A DNA stretch of 64,000 nucleotides from the NCBI GenBank assembly GCA_024742735.1, contig JANSXV010000003.1, positions 186,001-250,000 on the forward strand. Reading direction: 5' to 3'. A model generated the notes under the pieces. The model saw nothing but the letters and a program-made list of their open reading frames with translations, was not told where the DNA came from and searched no databases. Made by a program: the position numbers and the translations under genes. Below are positions 5,535-14,598 of this stretch, in pieces. The stretch comes from Alphaproteobacteria bacterium. Its GTDB lineage: Bacteria > Pseudomonadota > Alphaproteobacteria > Caulobacterales > Maricaulaceae. How positions within the stretch are numbered: position 1 is the stretch's first letter; each line of letters opens with the position of its first letter.

Positions 5535-8309
5535 TTAGTGCGCCTGCCCCCAGGTGTCGGCGGCCTTGGCGTCGACCTCCAGCGGAACCGACAGGGACAC
5601 CGCCGGCTCGGCCGCGCCGGACATGGTCTCGCGGGCGAGCTTGATCAGGTCCTCGGCCTCGTCCTTCGGCGCCTCGAAAACCAGCTCGTCATGGACCTGG
5701 AGCAACATGCGCGCTTTCAGCCTGGATGCGCTGAGCGCCTCGTCCATGCGGATCATGGCCCGGCGCATGATGTCGGCGGCCGCGCCCTGAATCGGGGCGT
5801 TGATGGCCTGGCGCTCGGCGAACTGGCGCACGGAAGGGTTCTTGTCCTTGATCCCCGGCAGGTGGATGCGGCGGCCGAAGATGGTCTGCACCATGCCGGT
5901 GTCCTTCGCCTCTTTCTTCATGGCGTCCATGTAATCGGCGATGCCGGGAAACTTCTTGAAATAGCTTTCGATATAGCTCTTCGCCTCATCCCGCCCGATG
6001 CCCAGATTGTTGGCCAGGCCGAAGGCGGAGATGCCGTAGATGATGCCGAAATTGATCGCCTTGGCGTTCCGGCGTGTCATGGGATCCATGTCCTCCAGCG
6101 GCACGCCGAACATTTCCGAGGCCGTCATGGCGTGGATGTCCTGACCATCCCGAAACGCGGTCTTCAGCGCCTCCACATCGGCGATGTGCGCCAGCAGGCG
6201 CAGCTCGATCTGGGAATAGTCGGCCGCGACGATGACATTGCCCTCATCGGCGGTGAACGCCTCGCGGATCTTGCGGCCTTCTTCGGTGCGGATCGGGATG
6301 TTCTGAAGGTTCGGTTCCGAACTCGACAGCCGCCCGGTGGAGGTGGCGGCGAGCGAGAAGCTTGTATGCACCCGGCCGGTCTTGGGATTGATGGCGTCCT
6401 TCAGGGCGTCGGAGTAGGTGCTCTTCAGCTTTGAAAACTGCCGCCAGGTCAGCAGCGCCTTGGGCAGCTCGTGTCCCTCGTCCGCCAGCTGCTCCAGAAC
6501 GCTCGCGTCCGTGGACCAGGCGCCGCCCTTGGTCTTCTTGCCGCCGGGCAGTTCCAGCTCGCCGAACAGGATCTCTCCGATCTGTTTGGGACTGCCCAGA
6601 TTGAATTTCCGGCCCGCCGCCTCGTGAGCCTCTTCCTCGGCCTCAGCCATCTTCTGGGCGAAATCCGAGGACAGTCGGGAGAGCTGGGCCACGTCCACCT
6701 TCACCCCATGCAGCTCCATGCGCGCCAGCACGGACGGCATCTGGCGCTCCAGCGTCTCGTAGACCGTGCCCAGCTTACGCGAGGCGAGGCTCGGCTTGAG
6801 GATCTCCCACAGGCGCAGGGTCACGTCGGCGTCTTCGGCGGCGTATTCGGTGGCGCGTTTCAGATCCACCTCACCGAAGCTGATCTGCTTTTTCCCGCTC
6901 CCGCAGACCTCCTTGAAGGTCAGCGGGGTATGGCCGAGGTGAAGCTCGGACAATTCATCCATGCCATGGCCGTGCAGCCCGCTCTCCTGAACGTAGGAGA
7001 TCAGCATGGTGTCGTCATACGGCGCCGGGTCGATGCCATAGCGGCGGAACACGGCGATGTCGTACTTGAAGTTCTGCCCCACCTTCAGGATGGCCGGGTC
7101 CTCCAGCAGACCTTTCAGCCGCCCGATGGCCTCGCTCTCATCGATCTGTTCAGGCTTGTCGCCGGACAGCGCCAGCCCGTCCCCGCCATGGGCGAGCGGG
7201 ATATAGCAGGCTTCGCCCGGCGCTGTGGCCAGCGACACGCCCACAAGGCCGGCCTGCGTCGCCGAGAGGGCGTCGGTCTCCACGTCCACGGCGATGATGC
7301 GCGCAGCACGGGCCTTGCCGATCCAGGCGTCCAGCTGGTCCAGCGTGGTGACGGTCTCGTATTTCGAGCGGTCGATGGGCGCGGTGGCGTCGCCGGTCGC
7401 GTCGGCGGGACCTGCGCCCAGCGCCGCCTCCACCCGGCGGGTGATGGTGCGGAACTCCATGGATTTCAAAAAGCCGATCAGTTGATCGGGCTCGGGCTCC
7501 GCCGTGCCGAAATCCTCCATGGAGACCACGTCCGGCACATCATCCTTCAGCGTGACGAGCTGTTTGGAGATGCGCGCGTCCTCGGCATGCTCGGTCAGCT
7601 TTTCGCGGCGCTTGGGCTGCTTGATCTCTTCGGCGCGCTCCAGAAGCGTTTCAAGATCCCCGTACTCTTCGATCAGCTGGGCTGCGGTCTTTATCCCGAT
7701 GCCGGGAACGCCGGGGACATTGTCCACGCTGTCGCCGGCCAGCGCCTGGACGTCGATGACCTTTTCCGGCGGCACGCCGAACTTCTCGATCACCTCGTCC
7801 CGACCGATGCGCTTGGACTTCATGGGATCGAGCATGGTCACCTGGTCGCTGACCAGCTGCATCAGGTCCTTGTCGGAGGAGGCGACCGTCACCCGCGCGC
7901 CCTTCTCCGCCGCCTGCCTGGCGTAGGTCGCGATCAGGTCGTCGGCCTCAAACCCTTCCATCTCGATGCAGGGCAAGTCGAAGGCCTTGGTGGCTTCGCG
8001 GATCAGCGCGAACTGGGGGACCAGGTCCTCCGGCGGCTCGGGCCGGTGGGCCTTGTACTGATCGTAGAGCTCATTGCGGAAAGTGGTGGCCGAATAGTCG
8101 AAGATCACCGCCAGATGGGTCGGTTCATCCTCGCCCTTCAGGTCCTCCAGAAGCTTCCACAACATGTTGCAGAAGCCCTGCACGGCGCCCACCGGCGTGC
8201 CGTCGGACCGCGTCAGCGGCGGCAGGGCGTGATAGGCGCGGAAAATATACCCCGACCCGTCCACCAGATAGACGTGAGAGGTCTCATCGACGGGGCGCTT
8301 CACAGCCAT
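5535..8309 (-). CDS. polA: DNA polymerase I
   Basis: A 924-residue protein, the usual length for a three-domain Pol I. It has an N-terminal 5' nuclease (about 10-295, with VDGSGYIFRAYHALPPLT, EADD, SSDKD and the helix-hairpin-helix DNVPGVPGIGIKTA). The 3'-5' exonuclease (about 315-510) keeps Asp342 and Glu344 in DVETD, so proofreading is probably active. The polymerase domain (about 530-924) has motif A in ADYSQIELR, the O-helix RRNAKAINFGIIYG and motif C in QVHDELVFE. The enzyme removes RNA primers and fills gaps during lagging-strand synthesis and excision repair. It starts at ATG 8309 and appears monocistronic. Its upstream region holds an 11-bp inverted repeat and a dispersed intergenic repeat. 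Confidence 0.98.
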   Translation of the reverse strand: MAVKRPVDETSHVYLVDGSGYIFRAYHALPPLTRSDGTPVGAVQGFCNMLWKLLEDLKGEDEPTHLAVIFDYSATTFRNELYDQYKAHRPEPPEDLVPQFALIREATKAFDLPCIEMEGFEADDLIATYARQAAEKGARVTVASSDKDLMQLVSDQVTMLDPMKSKRIGRDEVIEKFGVPPEKVIDVQALAGDSVDNVPGVPGIGIKTAAQLIEEYGDLETLLERAEEIKQPKRREKLTEHAEDARISKQLVTLKDDVPDVVSMEDFGTAEPEPDQLIGFLKSMEFRTITRRVEAALGAGPADATGDATAPIDRSKYETVTTLDQLDAWIGKARAARIIAVDVETDALSATQAGLVGVSLATAPGEACYIPLAHGGDGLALSGDKPEQIDESEAIGRLKGLLEDPAILKVGQNFKYDIAVFRRYGIDPAPYDDTMLISYVQESGLHGHGMDELSELHLGHTPLTFKEVCGSGKKQISFGEVDLKRATEYAAEDADVTLRLWEILKPSLASRKLGTVYETLERQMPSVLARMELHGVKVDVAQLSRLSSDFAQKMAEAEEEAHEAAGRKFNLGSPKQIGEILFGELELPGGKKTKGGAWSTDASVLEQLADEGHELPKALLTWRQFSKLKSTYSDALKDAINPKTGRVHTSFSLAATSTGRLSSSEPNLQNIPIRTEEGRKIREAFTADEGNVIVAADYSQIELRLLAHIADVEALKTAFRDGQDIHAMTASEMFGVPLEDMDPMTRRNAKAINFGIIYGISAFGLANNLGIGRDEAKSYIESYFKKFPGIADYMDAMKKEAKDTGMVQTIFGRRIHLPGIKDKNPSVRQFAERQAINAPIQGAAADIMRRAMIRMDEALSASRLKARMLLQVHDELVFEAPKDEAEDLIKLARETMSGAAEPAVSLSVPLEVDAKAADTWGQAH

Positions 8310-8411
8310 GATCAGATCCTGGAATCGGAGGGTTCGCGAGTTCGCAGGAGCCTAGGGCGCAGGGCGGCGAGGGGCAATGTGGGCGGGTGAGCGGCGGTCG
8401 GCTTCAGCCGA

Positions 8412-8436
8412 TCAATCGATCCGGTGGATCGATTGA
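8412..8436. repeat. Perfect 11-bp inverted repeat upstream of polA
   Basis: Bases 8412-8422 are the exact reverse complement of 8426-8436, with a three-base spacer. The arms contain ATCGAT. It lies about 100 bases upstream of the polA start and is less GC-rich than its surroundings. It could be an operator or a short hairpin. Confidence 0.6.
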
Positions 8437-8489
8437 AGTCAGCGAACGGGCCGGCAGGCCCCGGAAGTGCGACCAGAAGCCCGCGCTGC

Positions 8490-8585
8490 ATTCCCGGCCA
8501 AGCGCAGCGCCGAGCCGGGACCTTCGTGCGAGTTCCCACGGCGGCCCCGGCTCTGCGCCGTCGGCTTGGACGGGGATTCAGGGCT
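8490..8585. repeat. Dispersed intergenic repeat, copy 1
   Basis: This stretch shares its order of blocks with 21219-21311: a CCCGGCCAAGC arm, GCGCCGAGCCGGG, a GCGAG box, a central CCCGG/GTCTGCG segment and a closing GGGATTCA-type arm. The first arm pairs with the GAGCCGGG block, and a longer fold is possible. It fills the gap between the end of the SLC13 gene (stop at 8586-8588) and polA's upstream region. The two copies differ by substitutions rather than rearrangement. Confidence 0.65.
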
Positions 8586-10115
8586 TTATCCAGACGGAAA
8601 CGCCACGCTGCTCAGCGCCCACGCCACCAGCGCGATGATCGGGGCTGCGACCAGATTGATGCGGAAGCCCGCCTTGATCATCTGGTTCATGCTGGCTGCA
8701 CCTGAGGCGTAGACGATGGCGTTGGGGGCGGTCGCCACCGGCAGCATGAAGGCGCAGCTGGCCGCGAGCGCCACCGGGATGATGAGCCAGGCTGGCGGCA
8801 CGCCCGCCTCCAGCGCGACCGCCGCCAGAACCGGCAGGAAGCCGGAGACGGTGGCGACGTTGGACGTCAGCTCTGTCAGGAAGACCACGATCAGCGCCAG
8901 GATCAGCACCGTCACCGGCAGCGGCAGGGCCGTGACCCACAAAAGGTGGGAACCGATCCATTCGGCCAGCCCCGTCGCCTGAATGGCGGCGGCCAGCGAC
9001 AGCCCGCCGCCGAACAGCAGGATCACCGCCCACGGCAGGCGCTGGACCGTCTCCCAGTCCATAAGGGCTTCGCCGGGCCGGTCCTTGTCGCCGGCAGGGA
9101 TCAGGAACATGGCGAGCGCACCGGCCATGGCGATCTGGGCGTTGCCCAGGGTCGGCGTGACGGGAAGGTTCAGCTGCTCGGCAGCCCACGCCAACAGGGG
9201 GTTCCAGCCGAAGGTGATGTCCGGCATGCCGATCAGGAAGCCGGGCAGGGTCCGGCCCATCCACAGCACCGCGACCGTGCCGAAGGCCAGCGCCACGCGC
9301 TTTTCCGGCGTGGTCATGACCCCCAGCGCACGCTTGCTTTCCAGGATCACGGCGTGGCCGGCCTCGCTGGGCGCTCTCGCGTCCACCTTGAACACCAGAC
9401 GCGTCAGGATCAGCCACATGGCCGGAATGATCAGCAGGGCGGCGGGCACGCCCAGCATCATCCACTGGGGAAAGCTGATCACGGTGTCGAACTCGCGCTG
9501 CATGAAGCCCATGGCGATCAGGTTGGTCGGCGTGCCCACCGGCGTCATGATCCCGCCCACGGACGCGGCGTAGGCGACGGCGAGCGCCAGCGCCGGCGCG
9601 AAGCTCTTCACGTCCACGCCCTCATCGCCCACGGCCTCGGCCACCTTCAGAGCGATGGGGATCATCATCAGGGTCGTGGCGGTGTTGGAGATCCACATGG
9701 ACAGCACCGCGCTGGCGGTCATGAAACCCAGGATCATCAAGGCCGGGCGGGAGCCGAAGGCGGCCACGACATTGAGCGCGATGCGCGCATGCAGGTTCCA
9801 GCGCTCGATGGCGAGCGCCACGATGAACCCGCCCAGCAGCAGCATGACGATGGGGTCGGCGTAAGGGCTGGCGGCCTCGCGCATGGAGATGATCCCCACG
9901 AACGGAAACAGGGCCAGCGGGACCAGCGCCGTCGCGGCGATGGGGATCGCCTCGGTCGCCCACCAGCTGGCCATGAGCAGGGCCAGCGAAGCGAGCAGCC
10001 AGGCTTCGCGCGTCAGGCCTTCGGGCACGGGCAGCAGCTGCAGCCCCACCGCCAGAACGAGCCCGGTCAGGAATCCGATCCGCTTGGTCGTCCAGCCTTG
10101 CGCTGCGGCGGCCAT
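8586..10115 (-). CDS. SLC13/DASS-family sodium-coupled anion symporter
   Basis: A 509-residue integral membrane protein. ATG 10115 is chosen because GGAGGAGGGG lies just upstream; the frame stays open a further 61 codons but that part does not look like protein. It has about a dozen hydrophobic helices. Both sodium/substrate signatures of the family are visible: SNT within MWISNTATTLMMIP and the second, SNV-type, within TELTSNVATVSGFLP. Such proteins import dicarboxylates, citrate or sulfate with Na+. The sequence does not settle the substrate. It is transcribed divergently from the SDR gene at 10225, with about 110 bases between the two starts, so the two may share a control region. Confidence 0.88.
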   Translation of the reverse strand: MAAAAQGWTTKRIGFLTGLVLAVGLQLLPVPEGLTREAWLLASLALLMASWWATEAIPIAATALVPLALFPFVGIISMREAASPYADPIVMLLLGGFIVALAIERWNLHARIALNVVAAFGSRPALMILGFMTASAVLSMWISNTATTLMMIPIALKVAEAVGDEGVDVKSFAPALALAVAYAASVGGIMTPVGTPTNLIAMGFMQREFDTVISFPQWMMLGVPAALLIIPAMWLILTRLVFKVDARAPSEAGHAVILESKRALGVMTTPEKRVALAFGTVAVLWMGRTLPGFLIGMPDITFGWNPLLAWAAEQLNLPVTPTLGNAQIAMAGALAMFLIPAGDKDRPGEALMDWETVQRLPWAVILLFGGGLSLAAAIQATGLAEWIGSHLLWVTALPLPVTVLILALIVVFLTELTSNVATVSGFLPVLAAVALEAGVPPAWLIIPVALAASCAFMLPVATAPNAIVYASGAASMNQMIKAGFRINLVAAPIIALVAWALSSVAFPSG

Positions 10116-10224
10116 GAAGCCCCTCCTCCGTTGATCTGCGCTGCAGTTAAGGGCGCTTGGCGCGGGCAGACAAGGCAAACCGGACCGGATAGGACTCAGG
10201 CGCGTTGCAAGGAGGAGCCCGCCC

Positions 10225-10980
10225 ATGATCGACCTGTCCGGCAAGACCATCTTCGTGACCGGCGCCAGCCGGGGCGCCGGGGCTGGCATCGCCCGCACGC
10301 TGGCTGGCGCCGGCGCAGACGTGATCGGGAGCTATTCGACCAATCGCAAGGCCGCCGATGCGGTCGCAGCCGGCATGGGCGCGCGAGCCAGGGGCTTTGT
10401 TCAAGCCGACTTCGGCGATCCGGACGCCGCCGAGACCGCCTGGGCGGAAGCCATGGATATCGCCGGCGGGCGGATCGACGGCCTCGTGCTCAATCACGGT
10501 ATCTTCGAAGGCGCGAGCATTCATGACGATGCGCCCGCCTGGCAGGCGAACTGGGCACGCACGCTGCAGGTCAATCTGCAAAGCGCGGCCGACCTGGCGA
10601 GGCTTGCAGCGCGGGACTGGGTCGATGGCGCAGGCGGTTCGCTCGTGGCGATCTCATCGCGCGCGGCCCATCGTGGCGATGATCTTGATCATCCCGCCTA
10701 CGCTGCGTCGAAAGCGGGATTGATCGCGATGATCAAGACGCTGGCGCGCGCCTATTCCGGACGCGGGCTGCTCGCCTACGCGATCTCACCAGGCTGGATC
10801 GACACCGAAATGGCGCCTCAGGAGCCCGAGGCGCGCAAAAGAGCGCTGGCCGAAGTTCCTTACGGCGACATGGCCCAGCCTGAGGAGCTGGGAAAGCTCT
10901 GCGCCTTCCTGCTGAGCGGCGCCTGTGCGAGCGCGACCGGCGGTACGTTCGATGTCAACGGGGCGAGTTATGTGCGGTGA
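10225..10980 (+). CDS. Short-chain dehydrogenase/reductase
   Basis: A 251-residue classical SDR. It has an N-terminal Rossmann motif TGASRGAGAGIA (about 12-23), an NHG motif in VLNHGIFEGAS, the catalytic Ser in AISSRAA, and YAASK (Tyr and Lys of the YxxxK motif). The C-terminal SPGWIDTEM and GGTFDVNGA are as in FabG-like enzymes. It uses NAD(P)H to oxidise or reduce an alcohol/ketone; the substrate is unknown. The start at ATG 10225 follows AAGGAGGAG. It is divergent from the SLC13 transporter and converges with the next SDR gene, only nine bases apart, with no terminator between them. Confidence 0.92.
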   Translation: MIDLSGKTIFVTGASRGAGAGIARTLAGAGADVIGSYSTNRKAADAVAAGMGARARGFVQADFGDPDAAETAWAEAMDIAGGRIDGLVLNHGIFEGASIHDDAPAWQANWARTLQVNLQSAADLARLAARDWVDGAGGSLVAISSRAAHRGDDLDHPAYAASKAGLIAMIKTLARAYSGRGLLAYAISPGWIDTEMAPQEPEARKRALAEVPYGDMAQPEELGKLCAFLLSGACASATGGTFDVNGASYVR

Positions 10981-10989
10981 GGGTCGCCC

Positions 10990-11832
10990 CTACGCCCCTT
11001 CCGACGCCGCCTGACCGCCCGCCTGGGCCTGCATGCGCTTTTCCTGGGCGCGCATGACGGCCCGGCCGACAGGATCGGGCAGGATGCGCGCCACGGCCAC
11101 CAGGAATTTGTACCAGGCGCCCGGCACGCGCAGGGGGACGCCGCGCTCCACGGCGTCATAGCCGGCGATGGCGACCTCCTCAGCGGTGAGCATCCAGTAT
11201 TTGGGCAGTCTGGAGACGGTGGCGCGGGCGCCGTTCACGTCGTGGAATTCCGACCAGGTATAGCCCGGTGCGACCGCCGTGACGTGAACGCCCTTGTCCC
11301 CCAGCTCCTGGGCCAGGGCTTCGGACGCCTTGATCAGCAACGATTTGATGCCCGGATATATGGTCCCGGAATAGACCGTGTGGGCCCGTGCGCTCGGCAG
11401 CAGGGCGGAGACCGAGGCGATATTGACGATGCGGCCGAAGCCCCGCTTGGCCATATCCGGCGCGATGAGGTGCATGAGTTTGAGATAGCTGGTCGCCATA
11501 AGCTCCAGGAACCGCGCCTGATCCTCCCAGCTGGTTTCCGTGAAATAGCCGGGCTGACCGGCGCCGGCATTGTTCACGAGACCGTCGATCTGACGGCCGG
11601 CGTCGGCCACGGCCTTCACGATGCGCGCGGGCGCGTCCGGATCGGACAGGTCGTCAGCGATGATCAGGCTGTCCACGCCAAACCGGGCCTTCACCTCTTC
11701 AGCCAGGTCCTTCAGCTTGTCCTCGCGCCGGGCGACCAAGGCGAGATCCCAACCTTTGGACGCGAACTGGCGTGCGAATGCGGCGCCGATGCCGGAGGAC
11801 GCTCCGGTGACGAGAACGAGGCGGCGGGCCAT
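10990..11832 (-). CDS. Short-chain dehydrogenase, DltE/YqjQ-like
   Basis: A 280-residue SDR from ATG 11832 (AGGAGA upstream). The frame is open 30 codons further, but those lack protein character. It has a Rossmann motif TGASSGIGAAFA near the N-terminus, NNAG at about 90, and YPGIK as the YxxxK motif. The loop before that tyrosine (SALLPSARAHTVYSGTI) is about six residues longer than usual, so the identity of the catalytic serine is not obvious. A C-terminal tail of about 40 residues with VPGAWYKFLVAVARILP could associate with the membrane, as in fatty-acyl reductase-like SDRs. The substrate is unknown. Confidence 0.88.
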   Translation of the reverse strand: MARRLVLVTGASSGIGAAFARQFASKGWDLALVARREDKLKDLAEEVKARFGVDSLIIADDLSDPDAPARIVKAVADAGRQIDGLVNNAGAGQPGYFTETSWEDQARFLELMATSYLKLMHLIAPDMAKRGFGRIVNIASVSALLPSARAHTVYSGTIYPGIKSLLIKASEALAQELGDKGVHVTAVAPGYTWSEFHDVNGARATVSRLPKYWMLTAEEVAIAGYDAVERGVPLRVPGAWYKFLVAVARILPDPVGRAVMRAQEKRMQAQAGGQAASEGA

Positions 11833-11927
11833 GGCGAAGTCTCCTGATCTGCTCCGGTTCACCGGGACAAGTGGCGAGCCGCCCGGCCGAAGTCCAGTAC
11901 CGGACCGGCCAGGCGGCGCCAAAGGCG

Positions 11928-13682
11928 CTAGTCGCGCCCCTCCATCTGGGCGTCGCGCACCGAGCGGAACTCGTTGCCCTCATACCAGTTCGGCCAGTCT
12001 TCAGAGTCCGTCACGCGCCTGGCGGTGTCGTACATCAGCGTGGTGGACTGGACGAAGCCGGACAGGTCCCAGCTCGGATCATACTCGTCGGACGGCTTGT
12101 GGTAGCGCTCCAGCCGGTAGCCCGCCTCGATCTGCGCCCCGTACTCCGCGCCAAGCTCGGCGTGGATGGAGCCGGAATCGGCGTAGATCATCGGCACGCC
12201 GCGCCGCGCCAGCGTCACGTGGTCGGAGCGGTAATAATACCCCGCCTCCGGGCTCGGATCGGGCGTCAGATACATGCCGCGCGCCTCAGCTTCTGCGGCC
12301 AGGAGGTCTTCAAGCTGCGAACTGCCATACCCGATCACCACGATGTCCTCTGTGGGACCGATGGGCAGCATGCCGTCGAAATTGAACCCCGCCACCGTCT
12401 GATCGAGGGGAACCAGCGGGTCCATGGCGTAATATTCCGAGCCCAGCAGCCCCTGCTCCTCAGCCGTCACCGCCACGAAGATCACCGAGCGCTCCGGCGG
12501 GGTCTCCGCCGTCGCGAAGCGTTCAGCGAGCTCCAGAATGGCGCTCGTGCCCGTCGCGTTGTCCACGGCGCCGTTATAGATCTGATCATCGCCGGCGAAG
12601 TTCAGCCGTTCCCCGATATGGTCCCAGTGGGCCATGAACAGCACGTACTCATCCGGCCGCTCGGACCCGCGCACCATGCCGGCCACATTGTCCGAGGTCA
12701 GCTCGCGCAGGGCATTGGTCAGCGAGGCCGACAGCTGCGCGCCGGTCATCTCGACGGGGGCGAAGTCCGGCGACGCCGCGGCCGCAGCCATCTCCTGGAA
12801 ATCCATGCCGACGGCTTCGAACAGGGTCTCCGCCACGCTCTCCTGGATCCAGGACTGAACGTCCACGAAGTCGTTGTTCGCCCCGGCGGCCAGGATGAAT
12901 TGCGGGCCGGACCAGCTGGAGCGCACCGTGCCCCAGGGATAACTCGCCGGCTCGGTCTGGTGGACGATGATCGCGCCCTCCGCGCCCTGGCGGGCGGCCT
13001 CCTCGAACTTGTAGGTCCAGCGCCCGTAATAGGTCATGGCCTCCCCGTTGAAGGCCTCGCCGCGATTGATGAAGCCGGGATCATTGATGAGCATGACCAC
13101 CGTCTTGCCCTCCACATCGACGCCGGCGTAATCGTCCCAGCCATACTCCGGCGCGACGACGCCGTAGCCGACATAGACGAGGTCAGAGGCTTCAAGGCTC
13201 ACCGCCTCTTGCGGGTTCTGGCTCCAATAGGTCACGTCCTGACCGACGCTCAGCCCCATGGGCTCGCCGTTGACGGTGATGTCGAAGGAGGACACGACCT
13301 CGTCCAGCGTGGATTCGATGAGGGCGACGGGCTGGAACCAGCCTCCGTCCACGCCCGCCGGCTCAAGCCCGGCCGCCTCCATCTCGGTGGCGATCCACTG
13401 GGCCGCCGGCTCGCCGCGCTCGCTGGCTGGACCGCGCCCCGCGAAGCGGTCGTCGGACAAGGTCGCGATGCGGTAGGCGAAGTCGTCCTCGGTGATTTCC
13501 GGGCTGGTGGGCGCGTGGTAGGGCCACTGCGCGCCCGCACCGGCTTCGGCGACATCGGCGCCGGTCTCAGCGGCGGCGGGGGCGGCTGTGTCAGAAGCGT
13601 CAGGCGCTTCGCTTTCCGGCGCGCCGCAGGCGGCCAGCAGGGCGAGCGGCGCGGCGGCGCTCAGGGTCAGAAGACGGATCAT
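11928..13682 (-). CDS. M28-family zinc aminopeptidase, lipoprotein with PA domain
   Basis: A 584-residue secreted peptidase. The N-terminus carries a lipobox (LLAAC, lipidated Cys near residue 19), followed by an Ala/Glu/Pro-rich linker. A protease-associated-type domain occupies the middle (about 140-270) and the M28 domain the C-terminal half. All metal and catalytic positions of M28 can be found: His in MAHWDHIG, Asp in GAVDNATG, Glu-Glu in TAEEQGLLGS, Asp in FNFDGM and His in RSDHV. It is probably anchored to the outer or inner membrane and releases N-terminal residues from peptides. It is separated by about 75 bases from the upstream gene of the same strand. Confidence 0.93.
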   Translation of the reverse strand: MIRLLTLSAAAPLALLAACGAPESEAPDASDTAAPAAAETGADVAEAGAGAQWPYHAPTSPEITEDDFAYRIATLSDDRFAGRGPASERGEPAAQWIATEMEAAGLEPAGVDGGWFQPVALIESTLDEVVSSFDITVNGEPMGLSVGQDVTYWSQNPQEAVSLEASDLVYVGYGVVAPEYGWDDYAGVDVEGKTVVMLINDPGFINRGEAFNGEAMTYYGRWTYKFEEAARQGAEGAIIVHQTEPASYPWGTVRSSWSGPQFILAAGANNDFVDVQSWIQESVAETLFEAVGMDFQEMAAAAASPDFAPVEMTGAQLSASLTNALRELTSDNVAGMVRGSERPDEYVLFMAHWDHIGERLNFAGDDQIYNGAVDNATGTSAILELAERFATAETPPERSVIFVAVTAEEQGLLGSEYYAMDPLVPLDQTVAGFNFDGMLPIGPTEDIVVIGYGSSQLEDLLAAEAEARGMYLTPDPSPEAGYYYRSDHVTLARRGVPMIYADSGSIHAELGAEYGAQIEAGYRLERYHKPSDEYDPSWDLSGFVQSTTLMYDTARRVTDSEDWPNWYEGNEFRSVRDAQMEGRD

Positions 13683-13756
13683 GATGAAATCTCCCCGTTA
13701 ATTCGAATGGCCGCCATGGTGCACTCCGGCGGCGCCTTCGCAAGGGGAGGACTACG

Positions 13757-14545
13757 TTACAGAGCGCTCCAGCGGTCGCGCACGCCCAGCTGGCGGAACA
13801 CCTCCGACCAGTAGGCGCGGATCACCGTCTCCTGATCACGCTCCCAGGTGCGGCGCGGGATCAGGTAGACCTCGATCGTGACGCCCGCGAGCGCGTCACC
13901 GACCTCATCCTCGATGGCCGCCGCCACGTCGCGTGGATCGGGCAGGCGGCTCTCCAGCGCGCCGCGATTGCGGCCATAGACCGTGAACAGCTGGGAATTC
14001 TGAAGCATGTCGGAGACCAGCACGATGCGACGGCCCGGCGTCTCGGGACCGAAATTCTCGGTGACCGCGAGACGCGCGAGCGATTCGATGATCGGGCTGG
14101 ACGGGCTTTCCTTGGGTTCCACCAGGTCAGACAGGGCCGCCTGCAAGGGACCTTCGAACAGCGCCTGATAGCGCGCTTCGACCCGCTGGGGATTGCGGTA
14201 GAGCGGATTGATCTGGTCGCCGCGGCCCGGATTGCACAGGGAAAAATCGTTTGTGTTCACCAGCTCGCCGCGGGCGTCGAGTTCGAACAGGGTCATGCGC
14301 TCGCTGATCTGGAGCCGGTCGCGGTTCTCAAGGACCAGCGCCTCGATCCGGGCGGCCTGCTCGGGCGAATACAGATCGGTCTTGTCGATGACGACGCCCA
14401 CATGGGGCGGGACATCCCCGGCCAGGCACAGCGTGTCGGGGTCATACTCCTCGGGCTGAAGCACCAGCGCGAGGTAGGAGATGCCGCCCAGTATCCCGAG
14501 TACGATCAGGATATTGAGAAATCCGAGTATGTCCTTGCCGCGCAT
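13757..14545 (-). CDS. Membrane-anchored protein of unknown function, possibly VWA-like
   Basis: A 262-residue protein with one N-terminal transmembrane anchor (about 7-29) and the rest probably periplasmic. After the anchor comes VVIDKTDLYS, an Asp-x-Thr-Asp-x-x-Ser pattern at the end of a hydrophobic strand, and later IVLVSDMLQNS, another strand ending in Asp. This resembles the metal-site strands of von Willebrand factor A folds, but the match to DxSxS is imperfect, so this remains inference. It lies 53 bases downstream of the four-helix membrane protein gene and is likely co-transcribed with it. I do not recognise a named family. Confidence 0.6.
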   Translation of the reverse strand: MRGKDILGFLNILIVLGILGGISYLALVLQPEEYDPDTLCLAGDVPPHVGVVIDKTDLYSPEQAARIEALVLENRDRLQISERMTLFELDARGELVNTNDFSLCNPGRGDQINPLYRNPQRVEARYQALFEGPLQAALSDLVEPKESPSSPIIESLARLAVTENFGPETPGRRIVLVSDMLQNSQLFTVYGRNRGALESRLPDPRDVAAAIEDEVGDALAGVTIEVYLIPRRTWERDQETVIRAYWSEVFRQLGVRDRWSAL

Positions 14546-14598
14546 AAGCCCCTCCTCGCCCGACGTTCAGTCTAGCCGATGGATGTGACAGGTACAGG

